From assembly GCA_963821815.1 (NCBI GenBank), contig CAWGFG010000006.1, positions 3,968,001 to 4,032,000 of the forward strand: DNA of 64,000 nucleotides. The letters run 5' to 3'. The position numbers were made by a program, and so were the translations under genes. Positions 16,668 through 25,470 of this stretch are shown one piece after another; positions within the stretch are counted from its first letter, which is position 1; each line of letters begins with the position of its first letter. Source of the DNA: JASGTU01 sp963821815. GTDB taxonomy: Bacteria; Chloroflexota; Anaerolineae; Caldilineales; Caldilineaceae. Under the pieces are notes generated by a model, which was not told where the DNA came from, did not search any database, and saw nothing but the letters and a program-made list of their open reading frames with translations.

Positions 16668-18596
16668 TTACGCAACCTCAGGATTCAACTCTTCCAACAG
16701 ACCATCTAGCCCAAGCTTCTCGATACGCTCCTCTGTTGGCACGCCTTCAGGCGTCCAGCCCATGAGCTCGTACCAATAGTTGCGCGCGTTGAGGAATGTC
16801 TCCTGCGTAATCTCCACACCTTCCAGCGGTCCACTCTTGAAGGCCTTCATCACACGTTCGGGCATGCGATCATCTTCAGCCGTGAAGCCTTCGCGAATGT
16901 TGAAGAGGCGGCTGAGCACCTGCGCCCGCTCGCCTACTGCAAGAATGTCACGCGGCGTATATTCATGGCCCGTAATGCCGGTGATGGCACTGGACATGTG
17001 CGTATAGTCATAGGGATGGAAGTGGCACATGACGGCAGAATCCAGGAAGTGCTTCCAGTTCACCTCATGGTAGAAGAGTTCCATCTTTTCCGGACCCAAA
17101 TAGGTTGCCGGCATAGGATCAAACTTCTGAACCTCTGCTACCCTCTCCAGAGACCGTCCCGGATTGACATAGCCGGTATCATGAATATTCATCATATGAT
17201 CAGCGCCGACTGGAGCCACTGCGTAACCTACGCCAAGCGCGTGCTTGAAGCGCGGCTCGTGCATGGGCAATTCCTGGCCCTTCACTTCTACCAGATACTT
17301 GTCGGCATCCTTGCCGATCCATTCGGCGACGTGCTTGGAACCAAGCTTCATAATCTTGCCGAAGTCACGGTCGTGGGCAATCATGTCAATCGCTTCGAGC
17401 ACGCCCTTGCCGTCGCCCCATAGCACCTTGAAGCCGTCCGTCATCTCTTCGGTCAGCAGACCGGCTTCCATGCATTCCATGACGTAGGCGATGGTCATGC
17501 CCAGGCTGATGGAGTCCATGCCCCAGCGCGCCGTGTACTCGTTGGCCTTCGCCATGGCAAGCATATCGTCTACGCCGCAAGCACTGCCGAAGCTGCCCAT
17601 TGTCTCATATTCAGGACCGCCGTACGCTTTGTCGATCGTGAGCTTCTGGATGAAGTCCGACTTCAGGTACGGGTTGTCTGCAAAGGTTTTGTCTTCGTAT
17701 TCGACTACCTGCTTACAGGTAATAGGACAGACCTGGCACGTGTCGCGGTCGATGAGAATGGTCTCGTACATGAGCTCGCCGCTGACGGACGCGCGCTCGT
17801 CAAACATGGGATCGCGGAAGTTGCGCGTGGGCAGCGCGCCTGCAGCGCCAAGACCGGTCACATTACCCGTGGTGCCCATCTTCACAAAGCCGGCTGCCAG
17901 TGTTTGGTAGTTGTCGCCTAGCCACTTGGAGACTGTGCCAACTGCCTTGCGGTCGGTAACCGGTACACGCAGTTTGCCTCGCGCCGCTACGGCACGCAGG
18001 CCCTTGCTGCCCATGACCGCGCCCAGTCCGCCGCGTCCGGCTGCGCGGTTGATGTCGTGAATGACGTTGGCGAAGAGCACTTGATTCTCGCCAGCGATGC
18101 CGCATTGGGCAACGCGGATGCGGTTATCTTCTAGCTCTTCCTGGATGGCCCACTCAACGTCAGCCGTATCGCGACCCCAAAGATGTGCGGCGTCGCGAAT
18201 CTCGCACTCGCCGTCGCGGATCCAAAGATAGACCGGCTCTTCGGATTTCCCATGAACGATGAGCGCATCGAACCCAGTACGCTTGAACTCATGTCCCCAC
18301 CAGCCGCCCGCTTCGGAGCTGGCAATGGCGCCAGTGAGCGGACTCTTAGCGCCGACACCGTGCCGTCCACTACCCGGCACATTGGAACCCTGCAGCACGC
18401 CGGGTGCAAAAATCAACAGGTTCTCCGGTCCCAGTGGATCTGCGCCAACGGGCAGATCGCGCAGTAGAAGGTAGGCGACTAATCCTCGCCCGCCAATGAG
18501 CTTCAGATAGATCTCATCCGAAGGTTCTTCGATCCACTGCGTCCTATCAGTTAAATTTACATGTAAAAACTTACCCCAAGTACCGCCAACAGACAT
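16668..18596 (-). CDS. Tungsten-type aldehyde ferredoxin oxidoreductase
   Basis: A 642-residue AOR-family enzyme, full length. The N-terminal domain has GGRGLVAYLLL and NVPGSGRHGVGAKSPLTG, which bind the bis-pterin cofactor. The iron-sulfur ligands are CQVCPITC in mid-protein, with the fourth cysteine in SAVMCHFHP. The family oxidises aldehydes to acids with ferredoxin in the cytoplasm and uses tungsten or molybdenum. Start ATG 18596 follows GGAGG at 7 bases. A MoaD-like gene lies 155 bp upstream on the same strand, probably supplying sulfur for pterin synthesis. Oxygen sensitivity of the family fits a low-oxygen lifestyle. Substrate unknown. Confidence 0.95.
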   Translation of the reverse strand: MSVGGTWGKFLHVNLTDRTQWIEEPSDEIYLKLIGGRGLVAYLLLRDLPVGADPLGPENLLIFAPGVLQGSNVPGSGRHGVGAKSPLTGAIASSEAGGWWGHEFKRTGFDALIVHGKSEEPVYLWIRDGECEIRDAAHLWGRDTADVEWAIQEELEDNRIRVAQCGIAGENQVLFANVIHDINRAAGRGGLGAVMGSKGLRAVAARGKLRVPVTDRKAVGTVSKWLGDNYQTLAAGFVKMGTTGNVTGLGAAGALPTRNFRDPMFDERASVSGELMYETILIDRDTCQVCPITCKQVVEYEDKTFADNPYLKSDFIQKLTIDKAYGGPEYETMGSFGSACGVDDMLAMAKANEYTARWGMDSISLGMTIAYVMECMEAGLLTEEMTDGFKVLWGDGKGVLEAIDMIAHDRDFGKIMKLGSKHVAEWIGKDADKYLVEVKGQELPMHEPRFKHALGVGYAVAPVGADHMMNIHDTGYVNPGRSLERVAEVQKFDPMPATYLGPEKMELFYHEVNWKHFLDSAVMCHFHPYDYTHMSSAITGITGHEYTPRDILAVGERAQVLSRLFNIREGFTAEDDRMPERVMKAFKSGPLEGVEITQETFLNARNYWYELMGWTPEGVPTEERIEKLGLDGLLEELNPEVA

Positions 18597-18751
18597 TAGA
18601 TGTCCTCCATCTACTAGATCACAAAACGAAAATCGATACGAACATTCAATTCAGATAGTCGAAAAAATACTGCGGCATCGGTAAAGTCTGTTGCCGAAAC
18701 CGTCTACACTCTTTGCTAGGGGAGGCCTGAGAATGAAATGTGCAGATGTAG

Positions 18752-18970
18752 TCAGCCGCCGCTGAGACCAGGCAATATACTGAGGGTGTCTCCGTCTTGG
18801 AGCTTCGTGTTCCAGTCTGCTAGCTTGCCATTTACTAAGAGAATCATCTCGTTCTCACGAGCGACTCCCAATTCATCGATAGCTTCGCCAACAGATGTGT
18901 TGCCCTCGATGATCACATCCGCCGCGATCTGTTTTTTCAGATATCCCGCTGACTGTATCACTATTGCCAT
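18752..18970 (-). CDS. MoaD/ThiS-family sulfur carrier protein
   Basis: A 72-residue ubiquitin-like protein ending in GLSGG, the di-glycine tail that is activated as a thiocarboxylate. The segments VGEAIDELGV and DGDTLSILPGLSGG fit the family. MoaD passes sulfur into molybdopterin, and ThiS into thiazole. Its place just before the AOR gene makes a role in the tungsten/molybdenum pterin cofactor more likely than thiamine. No MoaE or MoeB is in the window. Confidence 0.85.
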   Translation of the reverse strand: MAIVIQSAGYLKKQIAADVIIEGNTSVGEAIDELGVARENEMILLVNGKLADWNTKLQDGDTLSILPGLSGG

Positions 18971-19057
18971 AGGACTACTATTCTACACGGTCTCTGCAAA
19001 TGGTTGCAAAACGCCGGCATGTTCCTGTGAGCTCTCCCGTATGAATCCAGAATAACG

Positions 19058-19711
19058 TTAAGTCTGGTCTACCACGGCAATGACTCGCAGCGGAAATGCA
19101 TCCAATTGTTGCACGGGTACGACCATCGCATATGTCTGCACGCGGGCCTTACCGATTTGGTCTAGATTGGTCAGGTTTTCGATGAGCGGGATACCCTGGC
19201 GGAAGAGAAGCAGATGATTTGTGTTGGCATGGGTATCGTCGTGAGACAGTTCAACGCCACCGGAATCGACGCCCATGAGCTTGATGCCCTGGTCGACGAT
19301 CCATTGCAGGGCAGCTGTGGAGAAATACTTGGTCGGTCCCATCATGCCGAAAACAATATCTCCTGAGTGAATGCCGCCTGCCTTCTTAGCCGCATTCTGC
19401 ACTTGCTCCAGCGTGACGCCGCCATCAGCTTCGGCTTCTCGCAGATCGAGTATGACCGTACTGCCGGCTAATTGATTTACTGGGATCTGCGAAAGATCGG
19501 CGCCATCTTTCAGACAGTGGAAGGGCACTTCAATATGCGTGCCGACGTGGTTCATCAGCTCGACATCGGACATGATGTACCATTCGCCTTCAGGCCGCAC
19601 CTTGCCCTCGATTTCCTGCAACGCATTGTGCAGATGGACGACGAACTTGCGCTCGGCTGAGGCGTCCGTTGGTGTGATGACACGCGTTAGGTCGATGATG
19701 TTGGCGCACAT
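19058..19711 (-). CDS. Cyclase family protein (kynurenine formamidase-like)
   Basis: A 217-residue metal-dependent hydrolase of the cyclase family (PF04199). The signature appears as NHVGTHIEVPFH near residues 54-65; the usual Asp is replaced by Glu, still a possible metal ligand. VDSGGVELSHDDTHANTN later supplies the second His cluster. Relatives include arylformamidase and isatin hydrolase. It follows the same strand as the MoaD-like gene (87 bp away) but need not be functionally linked. Start ATG 19711 has AGGAG 12 bases upstream. Substrate unknown. Confidence 0.88.
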   Translation of the reverse strand: MCANIIDLTRVITPTDASAERKFVVHLHNALQEIEGKVRPEGEWYIMSDVELMNHVGTHIEVPFHCLKDGADLSQIPVNQLAGSTVILDLREAEADGGVTLEQVQNAAKKAGGIHSGDIVFGMMGPTKYFSTAALQWIVDQGIKLMGVDSGGVELSHDDTHANTNHLLLFRQGIPLIENLTNLDQIGKARVQTYAMVVPVQQLDAFPLRVIAVVDQT

Positions 19712-20001
19712 AAAGAGCTGGTTCTCCTAACTACTGTGATGACTGCTAATGTTTGCTATGGGTTTATTTGACGTACAGCGAGGGACACAGAATACTCACA
19801 CCGAACATGAAGCAGCGGCTTATGCCAGGCAATTGCGTGCACGTAGTACACTGATTAAGTACCCACATTTGTAGATACACAGCAGAACAGCCTGTATAGA
19901 TCCAACCATACTCCGCAGCAACGAAATTCTATAGTAATTCTGTGACTTCCGCGTTACCTGCCAATCCCTTCATGACTATCGGTTGTGGCGCTGGATTGCG
20001 C

Positions 20002-20508
20002 TCAATCCGTCTCACCGACGCCTATCCAGTCCACCATGATCTCGCGTTGTGAGGAAAGCCGCTCTGCCAGCTCGCCTGCATGGCCTTGCATGTGGCGCAT
20101 GCTGTAGAACTGCAACTCCAACTTGCCGAACGGCAGCCACGGAAATCCTGACTCGGCTTCCCAGTTGAGTTCGGGCACGATGCGCTTGACTTCCTGCTTA
20201 CAGAGTTCCAGATATTCCAGCACTTCTTCTTTCGTATACGGATCGGCTGGTTCAGGGACCGGTGCACCGGGATAGGACGCTTCTCCGAAGGACTCTTGGC
20301 CAATTACATGCTTTTTCCAAGGGACAAAGTCAGCAACGGCCGATTGCACATAGAGATGACAGTAAAAGAGCGCATGGTAGGCAATTTGATAATAGGCGTT
20401 CATCGGTTTCGGGTCAGCCCACATGTCGTCGGGACACTTGCGAACTGCTTCTTCTAGCATAGCTAACGTGGCAAGATACTGTGAAACGACAGGCGTCGAT
20501 AGTTCCAT
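20002..20508 (-). CDS. DinB-like four-helix protein
   Basis: A 168-residue protein with the DinB/YfiT pattern: a long first helix, a metal-type histidine in QIAYHALFYCHLYV, and a final helix MRHMQGHAGELAERL with two more histidines. Members of this large family use a three-His metal site for thiol transfer or hydrolysis, and most are uncharacterised. ATG 20508 has AGG 5 bases upstream. It is a single gene with no clear partner. Confidence 0.8.
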   Translation of the reverse strand: MELSTPVVSQYLATLAMLEEAVRKCPDDMWADPKPMNAYYQIAYHALFYCHLYVQSAVADFVPWKKHVIGQESFGEASYPGAPVPEPADPYTKEEVLEYLELCKQEVKRIVPELNWEAESGFPWLPFGKLELQFYSMRHMQGHAGELAERLSSQREIMVDWIGVGETD

Positions 20509-20661
20509 GATGGCCTATTCCCCATTTGGTCGAACAAAGAATTTCGGGCGCGAGTACATTGTACCATTAGCGCCCTAATCGTGAGCGATCTTTGTTGTTT
20601 GGTGCTGCCCGTCTGTCACGTGCGTTCGACTTCTAGGTGTCTGTAAACGGTTCCTGTTGGC

Positions 20662-21936
20662 CTATGCCCTATGCCGTCGCACGAAACGTTCCATGCGCTC
20701 CAGCGCCAGCTCGATGTTCTCCATGCTGGAAGCGTAGGCGCAGCGTACGTGTCCTTCGCCGCCGCTGCCGAATGCGCTGCCCGGAATAACGGCGACGCGT
20801 TCCTCATCCAGCAGCCGCTCTGCAAATTCGTGGTCCGACATACTGGTGCGTCGCACACTGGGGAAGGCGTAAAATGCGCCGCGCGGCTCGAAACAATCTA
20901 GACCTATCTCATTCAGGCCGTCCACAATAAGCCGTCGACGTGCATCATAGCTACTGCGCATGTGTTCTACGTACAACTCAGCTTCGGGGTCGGTTAGTGC
21001 CGTCAGTGCGGCTTCCTGACCCACTGTGGGCGCCGACATAATCAGGTACTGGTGTACCTTGCGCATGGCGCCAATCAGGTCTTCCGGCCCCAACGCATAG
21101 CCCACGCGCCAGCCAGTCATGGCATAATCTTTGCTCATGCCGCCCAAATGAATGGTTCGGTTGCGCATGCCGGGCAAGGAGGCAAACATGACGTGCCTGT
21201 GGTCGCCATAGACGAGCCGGTCATAGATTTCATCCGAGATGACAATCAGATCATGACGCTCTGCAATGCGCGCGATTTCCATCATGCCACTCCTGTCCAT
21301 GACTGCGCCGGTAGGGTTGCATGGGAAGCCGATAAGAATAGCTTTCGTGCGTGGTGTGATGGCTGCTTCGATGTCCTCGGGTCGTACCTGAAAGTCGTCG
21401 TCTAGATAGGTCGGAATGTCGATGACCTCGGCATTCGCCAACATGACGCTAGCCGTGTAGCTGACGAAGCAGGGCTGCGGCACGATGACTTCGTCGCCAG
21501 GGTCCAGGATCGACTGCATAATGAGGTACATGGCTTCGCTGACACCGACGGTGACAAGCGCTTCAGTCTCCGGATTGTAGTCCGGAGCGCCGTAGAGCGC
21601 CTGTAGCTTGCGTACAATCGCCTCGCGCAGTTCAAAGAGACCCGCGTTGGAGGTATAGGCGGTGTGGCCATTCTGCAGGCTGGCAATTCCGGCGTTGAGA
21701 ATGGGCGGCGGCGTGATAAAGTCCGGTTCACCGATGCCCAGCGTGACGACGTCGTCCATAGTGGCGGCGATGTCGAAGAATTTGCGAATGCCGGAAGGCG
21801 GCACGGCTCGCACACGGCGGCTAATACGATGCGTGTGAGAAATTCTTCGTTGTTGCTCAGTAGTATGGACAGGTTCGGGTTTGTGCCCGTTCCAGGAAAG
21901 GACGGTTTCCGGCTTAAGAACCTGATATGGTTTCAT
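20662..21936 (-). CDS. PLP-dependent class I/II aminotransferase
   Basis: A 424-residue fold-type I aminotransferase. Key points are GEPDF (about 73-77), the PLP stacking and phosphate region, NPTGAV, the Asp in VISDEIYDRL, the Schiff-base lysine in GGMSKDYAMTGWRVGY and the C-terminal Arg in GEGHVRCAY. It resembles aspartate/AspB-like enzymes. About 35 extra basic residues precede the core (HKPEPVHTTEQQRR), which may reflect a later true start, though GGGGG at 8 bases supports ATG 21936. Amino donor and acceptor cannot be told from the sequence. Confidence 0.92.
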   Translation of the reverse strand: MKPYQVLKPETVLSWNGHKPEPVHTTEQQRRISHTHRISRRVRAVPPSGIRKFFDIAATMDDVVTLGIGEPDFITPPPILNAGIASLQNGHTAYTSNAGLFELREAIVRKLQALYGAPDYNPETEALVTVGVSEAMYLIMQSILDPGDEVIVPQPCFVSYTASVMLANAEVIDIPTYLDDDFQVRPEDIEAAITPRTKAILIGFPCNPTGAVMDRSGMMEIARIAERHDLIVISDEIYDRLVYGDHRHVMFASLPGMRNRTIHLGGMSKDYAMTGWRVGYALGPEDLIGAMRKVHQYLIMSAPTVGQEAALTALTDPEAELYVEHMRSSYDARRRLIVDGLNEIGLDCFEPRGAFYAFPSVRRTSMSDHEFAERLLDEERVAVIPGSAFGSGGEGHVRCAYASSMENIELALERMERFVRRHRA

Positions 21937-22185
21937 TTGTTGGCCCCCTTGGGCGCTAGAACAGGCTGCTCATTCAGCAGCGATGACATGACAGACAGGA
22001 AGTGGCTGGCTGACGTCACTCTTGCGAACACACGCTAACGCACGCCAGAGTACCGCCGGACCGGATGAAGCCGCTCACAATCTGTGCGCCGGTTATCGCA
22101 CAGATTGCCGGCTGTCTGCATTGGCGATTCCGCCTACGCCTTGTCCTAGTTTGTGCTGCCCAAGAAAGATAAACATTTGATTCCT

Positions 22186-23664
22186 CTATGCAACCAATTC
22201 CGGTTGCTGCCGATGCCATTCCGTCGTCTGCTCATAGGCATGAGCTGCACGCAGAATAGTCTCCTCGCCCAAGCTAGGTCCCATTAATTGCAATCCGATA
22301 GGCAGATGTTCTTCATCGAAACCGCACGGCACGCTGATGCCGCAAATTCCCGCCAGGTTCACGCTGATGGTGAAGATGTCCATCAAGTACATCTGGATCG
22401 GATCGTTGGTCTTTTCGCCGATACGGAAAGCAGTGGTCGGCGACACCGGCGACGCAATGACGTCTACCTGCTGGAACGCCTTTTCGAAGTCCTGCTTCAC
22501 CAACGTGCGCACCTGCTGTGCCTTCAAATAGTAGGCGTCGTAGTAGCCTGCACTCAGCGCATAGGTGCCCAACATGATGCGCCGTTTCACTTCCGGACCG
22601 AAACCCTTGCCGCGGGTTTGGCGAATGTTTTCGAACATGCTGTCTGCGCCGGCGCTGTAGCCAAAGCGCACACCGTCGTACCTGGACAGATTAGCGCTGG
22701 CTTCAGCCGTCGCCACCAGGTAATAGACCGCCAGCGCCTTGTCCGTATTGGGCAGACTTATGGGCACGATCTCCGCGCCCAGTTGTTGCATATGATCGAT
22801 GGCGCCGCGCACCGAAGCCTCTACTTCCGGTTGCATGCCGTTCACAAAATACTCCTGCGGCAAACCTATGCGAAGGCCTGTAATATAGTCCGTGAGCGAC
22901 TTCGCGTAATCGGGAACCGGTACATCTAGACTGGTACTGTCCAGCGGATCATGACCTGCCATAACGCCGAGTAACAACGCCGCGTCTCTCACGTCTTTGG
23001 TTAGCGTGCCGATCTGGTCGAGGCTACTGCCGTAGGCTACGAGGCCGCGGCGACTGATGCGACCGTAGGACGGTCGAAGACCGACCACGCCGCAGAACGA
23101 CGCTGGTTGGCGAACGCTGCCGCCAGTATCCGTGCCCAGAGCCGCCAGCGCTTCGCCCGCGGCAACGGCTGCCGCACTCCCGCCGCTGCTGCCGCCGGGC
23201 ACTCGCTCCGTATCCCAGGGGTTGTGCGTCGGAAAATAGCCGCTGTTCTCAGTGCTGGAGCCCATGGCGAATTCGTCACAGTTGACCTTGCCCAGAAGCA
23301 CTGTACCCGCCGCCTCTAATTTGCTAACCGCGGTCGCACTGTACGGTGGCACAAAGCCTTCCAATATGCGGCTGCCGCACGTCGTCTGCACGCCTTTGGT
23401 TGCGAGCACATCCTTCAGCGCCAACGGAACGCCCAGCAAGGGCAACTCTTCCCCGTTTTTGCGCTTGACGTCTGCTGCGGTTGCTTGTTCCATGGCTAGA
23501 TCGGGCGTCACATGCAAATACGCTTTGACCGTACGGTCCAGCGCCTCGATACGATCCAGCAGCGCTTGTGTCAGTTCTACTGATGTGAACTCGCTGGCCT
23601 GCATGCCTGCCAGCGCTTCGTGGATCGTCATGCCGGTCAGTCTATCCTGCAGAGCTTGTGGCAT
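22186..23664 (-). CDS. gatA: Aspartyl/glutamyl-tRNA amidotransferase subunit A
   Basis: A 492-residue amidase-signature enzyme. The Ser-cisSer-Lys site is complete: Lys in PLALKDVLATKG, Ser in GTDTGGSVRQPA, and the Gly/Ser loop PGGSSGGSAAAVAAG. It releases ammonia from glutamine for GatB to amidate Glu-tRNA(Gln) or Asp-tRNA(Asn). The match to GatA (FCGVVGLRPSYGRISRRGLVAYGSSLDQIG in character) is strong over the whole length. It starts 5 bp after gatC, with AGGAG 8 bases upstream. gatB is not in the window. Confidence 0.96.
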   Translation of the reverse strand: MPQALQDRLTGMTIHEALAGMQASEFTSVELTQALLDRIEALDRTVKAYLHVTPDLAMEQATAADVKRKNGEELPLLGVPLALKDVLATKGVQTTCGSRILEGFVPPYSATAVSKLEAAGTVLLGKVNCDEFAMGSSTENSGYFPTHNPWDTERVPGGSSGGSAAAVAAGEALAALGTDTGGSVRQPASFCGVVGLRPSYGRISRRGLVAYGSSLDQIGTLTKDVRDAALLLGVMAGHDPLDSTSLDVPVPDYAKSLTDYITGLRIGLPQEYFVNGMQPEVEASVRGAIDHMQQLGAEIVPISLPNTDKALAVYYLVATAEASANLSRYDGVRFGYSAGADSMFENIRQTRGKGFGPEVKRRIMLGTYALSAGYYDAYYLKAQQVRTLVKQDFEKAFQQVDVIASPVSPTTAFRIGEKTNDPIQMYLMDIFTISVNLAGICGISVPCGFDEEHLPIGLQLMGPSLGEETILRAAHAYEQTTEWHRQQPELVA

Positions 23665-23669
23665 CAGGG

Positions 23670-23960
23670 CTACTCCTCAAAGACGGCGCGCACGCGGAAG
23701 AAGCCGTCGCTGCTGTCGGGTGCATTCGCCAGTGCTTCTTCGTTGCTCAAGCTGGGATGGGGCACGTCCTCGCGCATCACATTGACCAGCGGCAGCACGA
23801 ACGGTGTAGGCGCGACGTGGCTGGTATCCACCTCTTGCAACATGGCGGCATAGTCAAGAATGTCGGAGAGTTGTTCGGTGTATTGTTCGATTTCATCCTC
23901 GGTGAGATGCAGTTTTGCCAATTCGGCCACATGCCTCACTTCATCCTGTTTCAGCGCCAT
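23670..23960 (-). CDS. gatC: Aspartyl/glutamyl-tRNA amidotransferase subunit C
   Basis: A 96-residue GatC: it opens with the typical VRHVAELAKLHLTEDE, continues with a helix ending in LSDILDYAAMLQEVDTS, and has the late VNVMREDVPHPSL belt that wraps GatA. It stabilises the GatCAB complex. It precedes gatA by 5 bp in one transcript. ATG 23960 follows AGGAG. Confidence 0.95.
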   Translation of the reverse strand: MALKQDEVRHVAELAKLHLTEDEIEQYTEQLSDILDYAAMLQEVDTSHVAPTPFVLPLVNVMREDVPHPSLSNEEALANAPDSSDGFFRVRAVFEE

Positions 23961-24044
23961 GTCGCCTGCTCCTGTCCGCGATGGTTCACCCTACTGGGTC
24001 TCGCGATGTCGAATACCCTGCTTGTACCACACTCGAAAAATGGG

Positions 24045-24081
24045 TAAAAAACCAAATCGCCGTGGTCTGATTGCCACGGCG
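24045..24081 (-). terminator. Intrinsic terminator, minus strand
   Basis: Perfect 8-bp stem CGCCGTGG (24058-24065) with CCACGGCG (24074-24081) and an 8-base loop. On the minus strand it is followed by a run of six T within GGTTTTTTACC. It would stop transcripts coming from the 24599 gene before gatC. Confidence 0.65.
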
Positions 24082-24347
24082 CTGAGAAACTCTCATCTTA
24101 TCGCTACGCCGTGTCAGTGCCCTCGGCGTAGGTGTCTGCCTATCACCGGAACACGCAGATAGCGCCTGCCAATGCAGGTGCTGCGTTTGCAGCGGCTGCG
24201 GCGTATGCGTTTAGTTCGACTGTGAATAGGTCTGTCATATGAGACTCTGTCGTTCGAGCACTTGTACAAATGACTATTGTAAATCTCGGAACTGACCACG
24301 AGTATACTGCTGGATACTGTGGCTGTCAAACCTACAGCGTATGCTCG

Positions 24348-24565
24348 CCAAGGCAATCGCGGACTACACGATTAACCGAAGCAGTATTCTGTTATGAGGT
24401 CTGTTTCGACGAATTCTACTCGAAGACCAGCGCATACCTGCGAGAATGTAGGGGCGAGCCATGGCTCGCCCGCTGCGTGCAGTCGACCATCCGGTGGATT
24501 TTGCGCGACGGGCGGCATGTATGCCGCCCCTACGAACGATAATTTATGATTCGCGAGTGCCCTGG
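24348..24565 (-). mobile_element. MITE-like element, copy A
   Basis: A 218-bp element whose ends read CCAAGGCAATCGCG (24348-24361) and CGCGAGTGCCCTGG (24552-24565), inverted repeats with 12 of 14 positions paired. It is the reverse complement of copy B at 39997-40212, about 90% identical by hand alignment. It contains a perfect 20-bp palindrome around GAGCCATGGCTC and a second around GGCGGCAT/ATGCCGCC. Flanks TATGCTCG and TATAATCG agree at 6 of 8 positions, as an old target duplication would. It has no coding capacity. Confidence 0.75.
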
Positions 24566-24598
24566 TATAATCGCCTTTTCTCTGACCGACTACAGTCT

Positions 24599-25249
24599 CT
24601 ACTTGGCTCGCCAGTAGTTGAGTATATAGTCTGGCACCGGAACGTTTGGGTCTTGTTCTGGCGCGGGAATGGGCTCCAGGATCTGCTGTCGCACCGGAAG
24701 AATCCCTTCCCATATAGGCTCTGTGAGTTCGGTCGGTCCGGGCGGGTCGTTTCGGATCTTGCCGGACGCTGTTTCGATGTCGATGGCGACGACAGCCGTT
24801 GCCAACAACTCGTTCTCAGATGGCGGCACGGAATCGTCCCAGCGACCGGGCATCACATGCTCGATGAGGGCGTGCAGTGCTGCAATCTTTTCGTCACGCT
24901 CTTCGACTGCTCTTCCCTTACCAAAGACGATGGCTGAGCGATAGTTGACCGCATGGTCGGTTGCGGACTTCGTCATGACCAGCCCGTCCAGTAATGAAAA
25001 TGTCACGCAGAGCGGCGCACCGGCGCCAATGACCTTCAGTTTGTTACCCGCGCGGGAACCGTGAAATATCAGTGTGTCCCCCATGCGAGCGTGGTTGGTG
25101 GGGATCACGTAGGGCAGACCGTCTTCAACGAAGCCCACATTGCAGTAAAGCGTCTCGTCGATAATACGATAGACGGCTTCTCGGTTGTAGGTGGCGCGAT
25201 GCGCTTTTCGTCGCACCTTATTGCGTTCGTCAATTGGGAAATCGGTCAT
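24599..25249 (-). CDS. Pyridoxamine 5'-phosphate oxidase-like flavin protein
   Basis: A 216-residue split-barrel protein of the PNPOx-like/NimA group: YCNVGFVEDGLPYVIPTNHARMG is the first strand pair, FHGSRAGNKL follows, and AIVFGKGRAVEE closes the barrel. These cytoplasmic dimers bind FMN, haem or F420; the NimA-like branch is close. The window has an F420 biosynthesis operon 2 kb away, so F420 use is possible but not shown. About 40 C-terminal residues (EPIPAPEQDPNVPVPDY) are Pro-rich. ATG 25249 follows AGAGAG. Confidence 0.82.
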   Translation of the reverse strand: MTDFPIDERNKVRRKAHRATYNREAVYRIIDETLYCNVGFVEDGLPYVIPTNHARMGDTLIFHGSRAGNKLKVIGAGAPLCVTFSLLDGLVMTKSATDHAVNYRSAIVFGKGRAVEERDEKIAALHALIEHVMPGRWDDSVPPSENELLATAVVAIDIETASGKIRNDPPGPTELTEPIWEGILPVRQQILEPIPAPEQDPNVPVPDYILNYWRAK

Positions 25250-25470
25250 AGTACTCTCTTATGCTGAGAATAAATATAGGAAAGAAACTTGAGAAGGCAC
25301 ATAGATGGACTGTGCGAGAGTAATCTACCTTCGTACGCCGCAATCGTTGAAGTATGCGCCAGAAATCGCAGGATTTTGCAGGCGCCTATGATACTATGGT
25401 GTTGACAAAGACGCTACGGCGTGTGCAATTCCAGAATGATAGCACAGTTCGCATGAAGGAAAAGAAGCTT

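Larger units (their letters stand above)
23961..24598. other. Intergenic region with terminator and mobile element
   Basis: About 640 bp. It holds a minus-strand terminator at 24058-24081 and a 218-bp MITE-like element at 24348-24565, both listed. I see nothing else. Confidence 0.6.
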
